Source: Phylloscopus collybita (Eukaryota > Chordata > Aves > Passeriformes > Phylloscopidae). From it: a stretch of DNA of 64,000 nt. This document shows positions 1 to 17,283 of this stretch, in pieces. The DNA lies in the NCBI GenBank assembly GCA_027886175.1, contig JAJNNQ010000029.1, forward strand, positions 5,016,501-5,080,500, given 5' to 3'. Position 1 is the first letter of the stretch. Each line of letters starts with the position of its first letter. The notes under the pieces are model-generated. The model worked only from the letters and a program-made list of their open reading frames with translations, was not told the origin of the DNA and ran no database searches. The translations under genes were made by a program, and so were the position numbers.

Positions 1-1902
1 AACATGTACTTCCCAAATTTTGAGCTCATAATTATTTTAAAGCTAGAAATTTTGAAATTCTCAGGCAGTTTTTATATCCATCAATACCCCGTGAACTTTA
101 CTTACAATAGGAAGTTATTCAACTACAGGTGCAGATTAATTGCCTATTTTATGTAATCTGAAGGCTAAACAGATCCAGATATATTCCTTTCTTTTTCCAT
201 TTTTTCTGTCTTCCATCTTAAACAAATGTATCGAGATGTAATAGAATAGAAGGAATAATGAAGGAAGGAAGCTTTATTTACACATAATTTTTTTCTGATT
301 ATGTTAATCAGCATAATGCTGTTTTCCATATCCCTAATGACACAGTTGAGAACATATAAACACAAGTTCTGTTTAAAGCAAGCTTTAAACAGCTTGCTTG
401 GACATTGTGAGTAGAACAGAAGAAATGTATGCCTCAGAAAAGGAACATTATCCTGCTTGTGAATAGCTTTGCACTCTGCATCAACCTTGTGTCACAGCTT
501 TTGAGCTAGCAGTGTCTGCAGGCTAGACGTACCTTCAGTCTCACACTGCACAGTGGAACTGTATAAACCTTTCCATGAAACTCGTTTGCGTTTTCTAATT
601 TATGCTGGTTTAGCTGTATTTAAATATGTATTTGAAGGGCTTTTTACTGTGCGCAGTACAGCAAAACCTTCAGTTTCCTCATTTTGTATTTAACATTTTA
701 TTCTACTAACAAAAGTTGATCTAAATGGAAAACCGGGTTTATACTGAATAATAATATATGTGCATATACAAGCTCCAAACCCACCAATTAGCTCATTTCC
801 AAATTGTGATGGAATACTTATTGGTCAAAAATGTGTGCTCCTCCAAGCATGGCTGATGCAAGAATCACAACTGTGTGTCTGTCTATATGAACAGGTGGAA
901 GTCATGCAAGGATTTTTTAATTAATTTCAACAGAATTCCCTTTGCAGAAAATGGCAATATTGGACCCATATATTTGAAACACTATGCAATCTCTGTTTTA
1001 CACATTTAAATAGTGTCTATTGGTTTTCTATTGAGAGGCACATTCCACTCACTGTGTATAGGCCTTTATTGACCTTTATTTTAACTCAATAATGCTTTTC
1101 CCACACAACTGTTCAACACTAGATTCTTTTCTCTAAAAATGGCTGATATGGCATGAGAGACCAGTCCTAGAATATTTGAGGATACTCAAGGAGCATGGAA
1201 AAGTCACGCAATTGAAAACTGCAAAATTCCCTTTTTCATTGGTTCTTTCAATCCAGAAGACAAGACGAGATGTGCTGCCAAAATTATGGCATGAAATATT
1301 CAGCTCTATTTTGATCTTTCTTTTTTCTCTGTGTCTTGTTTTGCTAAAGATGATTTAAAACTCTGCTTGCTGAATCCAAAAAACAAACAGCTCATGCATA
1401 TGACAGGCTGCCAAGAATGCAGGACCCTGCCCTTTGCTTAGCTCACAAGCAAGAAAAATCTTTTACAAGGATAGTGCCAGGCAGTATGCTGCACTAAATC
1501 TCACCGTCAGAAAATAACATTGGCAGCATAATCAGCTGCAAAAGGACTGCATGCAGAGCAGTAATTTGCAAAGAGCCCAGCCTATCAGTTGGCCTTCCAA
1601 AGCGACTTTGTGGTGACAGGCATCTGGTAAATCAATCTGGAAAGAATCCATATTCTCCTGATAGCATCATAGTTTTATTTTGTGGGCCTGGGCTGAGGCA
1701 GTTTGAGAAACATAGACGACAAAAACATTAGGAAAAATTATTTGTGATCATCCTGTCATTCACGTTCCTTCTTTTTTTTTTTTTCCTTTATATTTATAAT
1801 GGCTGTGAAATTATTGTAACACTGATGGGATATCAAAGACTATTTGGCAATATATTTAATGAACAGTTCTTTATCTTTTTAAGAGTCTACTGCCAGAAAA
1901 AT

Positions 1903-1970
1903 AAAAAAAAGAAGGAAGGAAGGAAGGAAGAAAGGAAGAAAGAAAGAAAGAAAGAAAGAGAAAAGGAGAG
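1903..1970. repeat. Polypurine GAAG/GAAA tract
   Basis: Sixty-eight bases are A or G only, mainly gaag and gaaa repeats. The overlapping open frames on both strands are low-complexity artefacts. Confidence 0.95.
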
Positions 1971-2170
1971 CAATTTCTTTGCTCTGTTAAGATTTCTCCC
2001 TTTCTGTTTACACCACTAAATCCAGATTTACAGAGACATAATTTTGCGGGGCATAAAATAATCTGAAGGACTGTCTTCACACACACCTTGAAATGGACTA
2101 GATGATGTTATGAAAGAATCCCTTAAGGGAGGCTCACTCAGTTTGCATCACCTTCTACGTATCAGTTAAA

Positions 2171-2204
2171 CCTCCCCCCCCCCCCACCCCGCCCCCCTCC
2201 CCGG
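2171..2204. repeat. C-rich run (G-quadruplex type on minus strand)
   Basis: A 34-base run is almost all C on plus, broken by single T, A and G bases. On the minus strand, which is the NTRK2 transcript strand, it gives four G runs of at least four bases with single-base spacers. Confidence 0.9.
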
Positions 2205-2277
2205 CTTATATTTCCAGCAAAACATTTTCATTTGCTTCATGGTGTGGTATGCAAGAGCTGGATCACGTGGGATGTGA

Positions 2278-2290
2278 TTTTTTTTTTTTT
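2278..2290. repeat. Poly-T run
   Basis: Thirteen or so consecutive T bases about 75 bp after the C-rich run. Confidence 0.9.
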
Positions 2291-4549
2291 CATCCTATAG
2301 ATCCAGCAGTGAACATGTGAGTGAAATCTGATATAAAGCCATTACGAATTTGCAATTAATAAGAATAAAAGTAAAATTTCTGTCCCCAGTAATGTCAATG
2401 CCAGTTTGCTCATTTGTCTGGGAGGTAGACAAGGTTTCATTCTTTGAATATGTACCAGTGTCTTTCTGTCTTCTAGAGAAATTGTGCAGGCGATAAAACT
2501 AACTGCTTAGGTCATAGCAATTTTCAATAGCAACAGAAAAGACTCAATATTTTGTGCTTCACAGTATTGTAGTCCCAAGATTCTTTTATCTCTAAATGGC
2601 TTTAATTCTGTTTTATTTATGTATTCGTTATGTATTCCTTTATTACACAGGATCAATATTTTTGTAGATGTAGATCTGTAACCTTACACACATATTATCA
2701 AAAGTCTCACACTATAGCTCTTTTTTTAAAATCCTGGCTTCTAAGTGTGTGATGTGAACAACTGGAGCAACATTCATTTCACAATGTTCACTTCCAGAAC
2801 TCACATTCATGAAGAAACGCTTGAACAGAGCTACTGGAACAGAGAACTGAAATATAGTTTGACAAGGCTCAAAAATCATCGATTTCTATAGTTTAATCTT
2901 CTTCCAAAGCATTGGGAAATGGCTTAGAGATAGGCAATATAAATGTTATGCCTCTCTGGAGATCAAAACAAGTATAAGACTAAATAAGGGAGTAGTTTTG
3001 AAATTTCATTTGCATCACCTGTCAGTGTTGGTAGCTCTATCTGATCATCTCAATGGGTCTCACTTGCTCCCAGCCCAAACATCTGAGACACTACTATGGC
3101 AATATCAAGCCCTGGATGAAACGAACTGTGGAAGGAAAATGGGAACTGATTGTACATCAAATTTAATGTAAGCTCTTCAAATCCTCATGGGCTGGACAGC
3201 AGTGTTGCAAGAATATTTTAAAGGGCAAATAAATAGTAACTTTTTAAAGCAAATTCAAGCTATTTTTTTTTCTTGAAAGCATTTCAGTATACTGGAAAGA
3301 ATGGAGTTACTTCCTACTTATATGGCTTTTCTTTTTGAGGTTTGTTTACCCACCTGATGGAGATAAAAGTACTTGAGTCACCATAATCTTTTCTAATTCT
3401 TCTATATCTGTCCTTGATAGAAGATGCATATTTTGTTACTCACCTTAAATCAGGCCTTATTCTCTTCCTAAAGTTAGGACATAGCTAGAAGCTTGACAGC
3501 ATTTTATACATGTCTTGGCTCCATTTTATGTAAGACTAGATTAATTCAAAGCCAAATTATCTCTGAAGTCTAATTACAAAGTTCCTGAGACAGTAAGATG
3601 CAGTATCAGTTTATTTCGGGAGTCCTCACCTTCTGGGAAGCTTAGAGAGGTGTTCCTGACAAGGTGTCAAAAACTTCACCACTGTTCGTGACATCTGGTA
3701 TCGAGAAGGTTTCACAAAGGCATGTGTGTTACAGCTACATAGGTAACCACAGATTCTCTGACTGTATGTTCTCTGTCACTAATGCCAACAGCCTCTGATT
3801 AAATCTTTCCTGCTGACTTCCCTTCCACTATATGTTGGAGTGGACACATGCATGCTCCATTGACCAGAAAAAGGACCCAGAGAGTGAAAATGGAAATGAT
3901 CTGCAGTGTCACACAGTTCTTCCCCACTTCCATCACCACCAGTAGCTCTTTGCTATGCACACACGAATATGCAGAGCCAGATTTGTAGCCTCAGCTCTGT
4001 TACTAACTGGTGCTGTCCTCTCATCCACTCGATCCATCCTGTTACACATACCACTTCATAGTCTAATTGTCTAGTTCTTCCTTCCTGTGCTTCCTGAGTT
4101 CTGTGTGCCAAAAGAGTGCCGATTGTTCGTAAAGCCCAGGGTAAAAAATGCATATTTAGGAAAACTGCCTAGCAACTGCTTTCTTTAGTGCAAGGAGAGA
4201 GGCTATTTGCATAAGAAAACCTTCCAGCTGGAAGCCTTCAAAGACTCTGCTGGGAGCTGATTCTGCGACCAGACATCAAAGGAGAATTCCCATTTAAGGA
4301 CTGCCCCCTCTGAGCGGCCTTTCTGTGCTGTCCCACCATCAGCGGGGGCAGTGGCGGCCGCACAGATCGCACCAGTGCTTTGCAGCGCCCAGGAGATGCC
4401 ATTCCAGTACCGGACTGTTCTCCCAGAAATCTTTTACTTTTACTTTTCTCCCATCATCTTTTCCTCACACTGCGTACATCACACATGAAAAAGTCAACAA
4501 TTTCAGCTGCTAACCCTTGGAGTTCTGTAAATTGTTTTGTAGATTGTCT

Positions 4550-4577
4550 GTCAAAAGTAACTTTGTCAAAAGTAACA
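4550..4577 (+). repeat. Tandem duplication, 13-bp unit
   Basis: The unit tgtcaaaagtaac occurs twice, separated by tt. It looks like a simple replication duplication. Confidence 0.85.
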
Positions 4578-6487
4578 ATCTGTAGCACTGCAGTACAGTA
4601 TCTCCAGATATTTACACATGGTTCCTCCCCATAATTACTAAAAGGCATTATTAGTCTGCACAAAGACCTGGCCCAGAAAGAAAAGAAAAAAAAATTAAAT
4701 TACTTACTAATTTCTCTTGCCGTTTTTGCCTAGAAAAAGTTGCCCGTAAACTTTCCACTTTCTAAAACCCTGGACAAAACATGGGCTCTAGTAAAGTCAA
4801 TGGAAATGACCTCCACCAGTATTCCAAGTACAATCCAACAAATTGTGAACAGGGATGGATTAAGGACATGGCTCTCTTATGTGCTAATCATCTAAACAAC
4901 AGTTAAATCGTTTCAACACCTGCAAAAAATAGCTTTGTACAGCTCTGCTGCTACTTAATGGAATGAGGCGATTACGATCAGAGTTCTGCAAAGCTCTCCA
5001 AATTGCAGTTCCTAAGGCTAATTTCAATGTGTGAATCATTGCTTTCCTGCAATTTATATCCATATGTGTGGTTATTTTTGAGAATGATTCAGTTTTTTTA
5101 TGTATAATTTTAAAAGGACTTTTTAAGTTAATGAACATCTGTGCTAAGAGCCCCTCAACAGAAAAGCTTGTGTCAGCCACTGGTGACGATGACTGTGTAA
5201 ACTTCCTGTTATCCTATAGGCGTGCATGTGGATCCCATGGCTCTTACCAACTGCATACTGCAGGAGTAACCAGCTGAACAGCACTCCATTAAAACGCTTT
5301 AACAATAGGGTGGGAAATCCAAAACTTCCAACCCCTTAAAAATGGTAATATCTGTTCCATAACCAGTATGGAACCAAATACTAAATTCTCAAGGCTTTTA
5401 ACAGAAGCAAACAGAGGAAAAAATTCCATTTGAAAATTTCCAAACACTGTAATATTTTGATTGACACAAAATTCAATACTTTTATTTGTAGTGTAGTTCA
5501 ACAGAATTTCTGCGTAACATATGTTTCTAGGTACTGCCTCCTGGGTTGAACTTTTTTTCTCAAGGTGAACTTATTTCTTGACATGCTGCATAAGAACCAC
5601 ATTGGTATAAATCTGGTGGTGGTGGATTTACAAAGGAAAATTAGGCGCTGAAATTCAATGGGTAATCAAGTATCTAGTCACAGCAACAAGGTCACTTTGC
5701 TTTAGTCTGTCTTTTAATCAGCTTAATTTTTCAACCTAGTTATTATGGGTTTTTGTTTCTGCCCTCTTTACACTCTTTGATCTCACAGACTGAAGGAGAA
5801 CATACTCAGGAGCCATGAAGCTGTCTTCTCATTTGCACATTTAAAGCAAAAGGGGGCTTAAATCTGGCCAAGTGAAGTATGTCACAAGCTCCCAGTTAAG
5901 TCTCATTTTCTGTATTACCAACCTGTCATTAACCCTGCAAGACAGAGTTTAGTAAGAACTGACTGTTAAATGCAGCACACTACACATGTTGGACATCTGA
6001 TGTTCCTCCTAACACTAACAAGGAAAACTTTCTTGGAGTCCCTCTTAGGATCTTGTTGATCTGTGTTGGTGAGAACAGAAGCACAATTATGACCCATAAT
6101 CCTGATGTGAAGATGATGAAAAAACTTCACTTAGGATGTGACTACATCTACAGCTGTACTAAAAAAGTTGGAACTTGTTCTTGCTTAAGACAAAGTTGAA
6201 ATTAGGTTTTCTCTGAAGAACTGAGGAAGTTAAACAGCTGTAATTCCAAGCAAAACCAATAATCCCACCAAGTAGTTGTGTAAGTAAAAGCTGGGGCAGG
6301 CCATGCCTCCAGCACAGCACAGAATATACTCTGGCATGGGCAAGTAGTGACAGGTATCAAGACATGGTGCTTATCCTTTTTCATCAGGATAATGCTATGT
6401 CCTGGTGCATATCAGTTTGTAAATGCTGACACTGCAGTGCCTTTTAGGAAACCCTTTAAAATCTTTAGGCTTCTGATTATGTTACTT

Positions 6488-6535
6488 TAAGTTCAGAGCT
6501 ACTGCCCTGACTTCAAGGCAGCTACTTTGGATTTA
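6488..6535. repeat. Palindromic dispersed element, copy 1
   Basis: Two 19-bp arms (6488-6506 and 6517-6535) are inverted copies with about 13 of 19 matches around the spacer ctgacttcaa. The right half, ctactttggatttaca, resembles a short palindromic repeat that is common in sauropsid genomes and centred on tccattgacttcaatgga. The family name is not recalled. Confidence 0.5.
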
Positions 6536-6748
6536 CATCTCTCAAGCTAGCCTATTATTTCTTATATTGTTTCCAGTTGCATGAAATCATCTGTGCACGT
6601 CCTCCAGGGCTGCTGGAACCCTCTGTCCTCCCCAGCACTACACATGATGCAATGAGCCTCTGACGGAGGAGGAAAGCCGAGAAGTCCATGTAGGGAAGCA
6701 GATAATTTCCTTTTGAGCAATGGATGCAAAAATAGCAGCTAATAAAAA

Positions 6749-6774
6749 GCCTTCAAACTGTGCCTTCAAACTGT
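6749..6774 (+). repeat. Tandem duplication, 13-bp unit
   Basis: The unit gccttcaaactgt occurs twice in direct tandem. Confidence 0.85.
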
Positions 6775-9571
6775 GACAATTCAATACACACACCTACGAG
6801 AATGCCTTGACAAGCTGCTTGACTTCCCAGTAACTCTTTCTTGTTTTCTTTAGTGCAGCCTCCTCCAAACTCCCACACACAGGTATTCATCTCTGTAGTG
6901 ACAGCTGAGACCTGCAGGTGTTTGCTGCTATTGCCCTTTCAGAATAGACAGACACTTGTTCCTCACTGTAAACATTTGTATCATGGTGTTTGCCTGGCTA
7001 GTTACAGCCCAAATAATGATAAACCAGCCTTTTCTTTTTTTAGTCCCTTGCTGTCATGCATTAATTCTCTTTGCAAATAGGCATTAGGTACTGGAAATAG
7101 CTTAAGCAAGATCACTCTCTGGTGATTATTTTACTAGTCTTATCTTTTGGAAAATATTTCATAGAGTATCACCAGAAAAGTATATCATGCAGTTTCCAAA
7201 AATACAGCACTCTACAACATTAGATTCATACATGAAAGGAGGGTATGGCTAGTGGCTAAGATGATCTTTCACTCCTTTAATTCCAATGTTATTTCACTGT
7301 TCTTCAAACTGCTGCTTTGGTCTTGCTAAGGAAAAGCAAAAATCAGAATAAAAACTGTTTGCTGAGGACTTTTAACATTCACAAGTGTCAAAATGGTTTC
7401 TCAAAAGAGTCATTCATCTTTTTTACATAGCAAGAAGGTCCAAATTCTATGTATTTTTAAAATAGGCCTGGAATGGCAAATTGTGTAACCATTAGTTTTT
7501 CTGGAAGTCTGGGAGGTTAAGAAATTTAATAATGTCTCCTCTGTCTTAAAGCGAATGGGAACTCTATTTTTTAAAAAGAAAACATCCCAGAATATTTAAT
7601 GTTAGCATTAAATAGAAATTATCATGGAAACATTAGGAAACAAAGCTAAAAAAATCTAGGAAACTTCCTTACAAACCTTTCTCACTCCACCAGCTGTTTA
7701 CTTTTTGATACCCTGATTCTGTTTCTTTACTTCTTTACACTAATTTAGACAAGACCTGAATTCTAATATAAACAAAACAAAACAACCCAGCCCCCACAGA
7801 AGCCAAAAAATAAAAGAGAAACAACAGTCTCAACCACTAGAGGTACAAAATGTGCCAATGTGAATTGCAAAGTCATTCACTGAGAGAATGAAACCAAAAA
7901 CTTAGGGGGGAAAAAAGGGATGTTCTTCATTTGGAAGGAGTAGAAGAAGAGCGTGGCCCAGGGCATTGTCTGACAATAGAGTTAACATGTGACACAGGCT
8001 ATGTGAGTTTAGATGTACTACACAGCACATTTTCATTAGAGGCTGGGAGGTACCTCTAATCCAAGAAAGGGAAAAATCGGATTTGGAAAATACCACTCAT
8101 GGTTCTAGCAACGTCTGTACCAGAAAGAGATACAAAAATTGCTTTTTCGCACACTGAAAGTTATTGCAGAAGGCCAGTGTGAGGGGGGAAAAAAATGAAG
8201 ACACTTTTTTCTCTGGCAGTGGGCCTTCTTTAACCTTCTAAACCAGTCTGGTAGGGGATGGGAGTAGTTTCTCTAAATACAATTGAGATTTGAAGGCTGG
8301 AAAGAGAGTAGAATAATGTGATTAAGTAGGTGTCTATTGCTCATAAGTTAATTCAGGTTGCTGGATTTAAAAAAAAAGTAAAAAATATGCAGCTGATAGA
8401 ACAGAGAAGCTGTTGTGCAGCCTTCTGGAAAATGCACTAGCAACAGGATTCTACTTATTTGCAGCATCCGCTTTGAGAGAAGGAGCTGTGTGACAGGACA
8501 GGAGTGATTCAGGAGTTAGAAATCCAGGCTTCAGAAACACAAGATTGCTGCTATCCAGTCCTGTACCTGAGAAGTATTTGAGAAGAAGCCTGTCAGTATT
8601 TTGCAGGCTGCACCTTATTAACTTATTCAACGGAAGTATTTCCTCAGGACTTGCCTTTTTGTTTCTTTCTAATGTTATGATTTGATTCTGGATCATCTTT
8701 GGTTCCCACACTGCTTGAAGGTGCTGAGGAAAGGCAACATGGCCAGATGTGCTCTGAGGAGCATCACCAAAAGCAAGTTATGCCACAAGCTGGTGCAGCT
8801 GGCTTGGGCCCACACAGCTTTCTACAGTTTGCCAGTTCAGGAGGTGCTTTCCACAGAAATGTCTGATGGGGATTGCTGTCACATCTTGCTGTGTGTCAGG
8901 TATGATTGACTTCCTAAGATCTCTCAGGAATTTTTGCTAAGTATAGTTTCTCTTTAGGTGCTTAGGACACTGCTGGAATCTTCTCTTTTTCTCTGGCAGA
9001 TTAGAAAAAATTTATGGGGCTTGGTGTCTTATAAAGAAGGGGCTAAAGTACTAGTGAGTGTTGGTATTTTCCCCACAGCATGACAAGGTCTCAGGTTCTT
9101 ATTGCTCCTACCCTTAACACCTACTGTGTGGCCTCCTTCAAGAGTGAAAGAGGCTCAGTAACCTGGGCCTCTTCTTCCAATCTGACATGCTCTCTTTAAA
9201 TAGCAAAACAGTACAAAATGTGGAGAAGAGAATTTAAAGAGAAATGGAGTCACTGAGATTTATACTGAAACACATACTCTTACTCTTCTGCCCAATCTGT
9301 GCCAGAAATGAAGGAAACTAATTTGTGAACCTCTCTGTAGTTTTAGGGCAAATTGGGCCTAAAGGAAGACAGAACCTGACTAGGCCCAGTCCTTTGACAG
9401 AGTGCAAGCTGAGAAAAGGAGTCCATATTTTCTCCACTGTTCTTGTGCTGTTACACAAAGGCAAGTAGGCTGTACAATACCTAAATAGGGATTACAAAAC
9501 TGAGCTCCATAAATCTAAATAAGAAACAGAATGTCTTTATCCTGCACTGGACAAACATAAAAATGGGGAAG

Positions 9572-9641
9572 GATGAAACTCTAGTCCTAATGAAGTTAAT
9601 GGCAAAGCTCTTCTTTAGTCTGGTGAGATCAGAGTTTCATC
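9572..9641. repeat. Palindromic dispersed element, copy 2
   Basis: This 70-bp unit has perfect 10-bp inverted ends, gatgaaactc at 9572-9581 and gagtttcatc at 9632-9641. The middle contains gaagttaatggcaaagctc. It resembles the same class of short palindromic interspersed repeat (gaagtcaatggcaaaactcc in my memory of related copies). Confidence 0.55.
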
Positions 9642-12600
9642 TGAAACCTTGGCTAAAGCCTGTAGTTGGCTGACCAGGCTGCATATTTAAAGCATATCTG
9701 TTTAAAGTTTTTCCAAGTACTGGGATAAGATGACTTCTACTTTTTTCCAAGCTTTTTGCTTATAATTAAGAAATGCTGAAATTGTTTTAAGAGCAAGTAC
9801 TAAGCAATCACTTGCAAACCTGAACTGGAATCCTAAAAAGACCCTGATATATTATCTATGAATGCAAAAATAAGTAAAAACAAAGTAGTTCATCCCAGAC
9901 TTCAGGGTCAATACTTAAAAGCATTGAAAGCTACTTTAAAGCATTACCTGGGTAACTTAGAGTAAGATAGGAAACCCTAACCTGTGAGAGTAGGAAATCA
10001 AACAACAAACCCCAGATATCAACAAAACAAATAAAAGCCCCTAATAAACTTGAGACCTAAGCTCTGCAAGTAAATAACTTTGTAAAAGGATCTTTTGTGC
10101 TATAAAGATTGCTGTGCAGCAGTGTTGCTGGAGCTGTTTGGCTCACAGACCAAACCAATTACTTGACAGTTGTCTGACTTTGGCCTAGGGTGTAGAGCAC
10201 TTCAGGGTAAGAAAAGCCATTGCAGTTTCTTTATGTCCCTGAGATGTCCCCGAGCTCATCGGGTCTGACTATCAAAGACTGTTGCTGTTACATTGGATAA
10301 TAGCATGTACATCAGGTCTTCCCCCCACCTACAAGATTCCTGTGTGATGAAAAAGACAGAAAATAAAGAAAGGGGGAGGAAAAAAAGAAAGCTTGTGCAA
10401 TTAGGGCCACATATCACATGTATTCCCAGTCTAAGGGTTACTTCTCTCCCCCTCTTCCCTGAAGCATCTCTTAACAGCTGAGCTGATTCAATGCAGAATG
10501 TCATTAAAAATCTAACAGCGCACAATGACTTGGGATCATCCTTAACTTACAGAAGCAAGCTATAAATAATCATCTTGGGCAAATCTAACATAATGACTGA
10601 GTGGCAGGCTCTAAGAAAAACAATTTCAGTGTATTAAAACCCACAAATGACAAACCATTTCTTGCAGAACTTTTTGGAGCATAAGATAAAGCTGTCAGGG
10701 TTGGGGATGATTTGCCTCTCTGAGAGTGATTAAGCCTGGGCAGTTAAAAAGTCTTAGCCTGCTATAAGCAATTAGGTATGGTACATCTGTGCCATTCCAG
10801 TGTTATCCTTGACTTAGGCCTGCCAAGGATGCAATTTTCCAGGCAACCATCTGGGAATTCATCATTGCCTTGATTTTTTCATGACCATCTTCTGACCAGC
10901 CCACACATGTCCCAGAAAGAGCAGGCCAAAACTTCACAGTCTCAACTGGAACTTCCAATTTTTATCAACTATGAATTATGGCAGACTGTGGCTCTGTTCC
11001 TCCTCTGCACTAATTAGAAACCAGCTGGAGCATGAGGTGCCAGAGAAGTTATCCTTCTCATTTTCCTTACTGTGTAGAACAAGCTGCTTCCCAACTTGAA
11101 ATTTCATATCCACCCATCACTCTGCAAGCTTATACCACCAGTTTGGATGGGGCCATGCTATTTCACATCATCCCCTTTGACACTTGTTTACTTCTTTCTC
11201 CATTCGCATTTCTGTCTTTCACTAACACCTCTCTACAATTACCTTTCCCACCTTATTTGTTCCCTCTCTCACATCAGTGATTGCACCGTCTTCACGCTAC
11301 TACCTCTTTCTTCTCTGTTATAACCCGGGCCTTGCAGAAGCCTTCCTTCATCTCAAAAATAAGTGAAGATAAGGGAGAAAAGAAGGAAAGAAGAGAGTGA
11401 TGCTGTATGAGGGACAGTAGGAAACACAATGTACCCCTTAAATGAGATCCCTTGAGAGGTGCCCAGGTCACCCAGAATTTCCTGAACTCCTGCTTTTTCC
11501 AGGTCATGGGTGTTCTACATTTGTGAGTAGAAGCTTTGCTTGAGTACTCATGTACAAGGCTTGAGGATTAAACCCATAGGTATGTGGGGAGGTACACTGA
11601 TGCCAGAGTCCGTACACCATCACATGCCTGAGCCAGGCCTTAGCTGTCTTCAGGAATGCCCTATGACTACTGAGCTTCTACTGCCTTTTGTAGGTAGTTT
11701 TCATGCAGCAGGGGGAGTTACTGGTTTTTTTTTCCAAAAATAAGCAAAGCATATGTTCAAAAATGCTGCCTCTGACTGTAACAACCTTTGGAAACAGTTA
11801 CTGTTTTGCATATACATTCATTCTTAAGTGTAATAACTGACATGGTAAACACTGAAGTACGGAACAGAGACATGACTTCAGTCCCAAAGTGGTGCAAAAA
11901 GGCAACATGCAAAACCAGATGCAAAATCAAGAAATCTTAGCCTCTGCTCACTGGTGTCCTTTAAAGCACAGAGGAAGTTATGACCATCCTGTATAATTTT
12001 TTTCAAGCTCTGAAGTGCAGTCATACTTGTTTTACCTTGATCAAATAATTCAAAGTGCCAGTTTCCAAAATAACAATATATAAGAGGAATCTGGATCATC
12101 TGTTTATTAAATACTAGGTTTGTCTTTGAAAGAAAAGAAAATGATCAGGGGAAGCTGTTACTTATGAGCTTTTAAGTGAATCGGCATTCAACAATAATTT
12201 TCAAAAGTGCAGCTTCCTGTAACCTGCCCAGCCTCAGCCAGATGTAGAGATAATCTCTTCCCAGGCATCCTACCAATACTGATGGTGAGGTGACACTTTC
12301 CTTTATTAACACAATCAAAATTGAATGGCAAAGAAGGTAATAATTAAAAAGGATTAAGAAATAAGGAATAGAGAGGCAGATACAAAAAGTGCTTAAAGAT
12401 GATGAGTTTACTTAACAGGATAAACTCTAGGGTTTGTAAGTTACCAGCTTGGTCATGGATTGCCTCCCCAGGCCACAAACACCTCACAGGTTCAGTTCCA
12501 ATCATGAAATTACAAATGTGATAGCAAACAGCAAATGGTGTCAATTACATGACTTACCACATTGCACAAAGCCTAGGTCAACAACATCATTAATGTGCAG

Positions 12601-13277
12601 TTTGTTTATCCTCAGAAGGTCTTTGCAAAATTCAAGATATCACTTTATGGCAACCAAGCTCAGGGAAAAGAGTCAGAATGAAAAAGAGCAATGCACTATT
12701 CTTATCCTCTGCAAAATAGCTCTTCAACATTAAGAAGTAAGACTAAGGCCCTGGCTTAAGGCAGGAAGAGCTTTCAGGTGCTGAATATACAACAACTTCT
12801 CACATAATCTCTTCTTGAGTAAAATAACTGGTCACTGCTGCTGCCCAGTACTTATTTTTCCTCTAGTTAACTGATACATTATACAACTGCTCCCCAAAGC
12901 TACCATTTCCATTTTTCTTAGCAGTATTTAAGAACATATTTTAATAGCTTCAAAGTCTTGGGCCAAATTTGATTACCCACTCGTCCTTTTCATCTGCTGC
13001 TTCTTCTTCACTTATGAAAAGCAAATGTGCAAGATTTTTGCCCAGAGTAAGAGACTTTTCTGTGATTTAGAATCTAAACCCAACATATATAAGCAACAAA
13101 ACACGACAAACTACTCTGATTAACTCTCCAAGTTTACCAAAATCTTTTAATTCAGAACCAGGCTCTCCATATGCTAGGCTCTAAATTACCTGACAGACAG
13201 ATGGTTAAGAGTAAAAGCAGAATCAGTCACACCAATGTGGTAAGAAGACTGAACAAAACCTAGCTCATTACTTATTA

Positions 13278-17283
<4,006 letters not shown>

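Noticed and set aside
1744..2086. Open frames over the GAAG repeat
   Set aside because: Low-complexity translation of a polypurine microsatellite.
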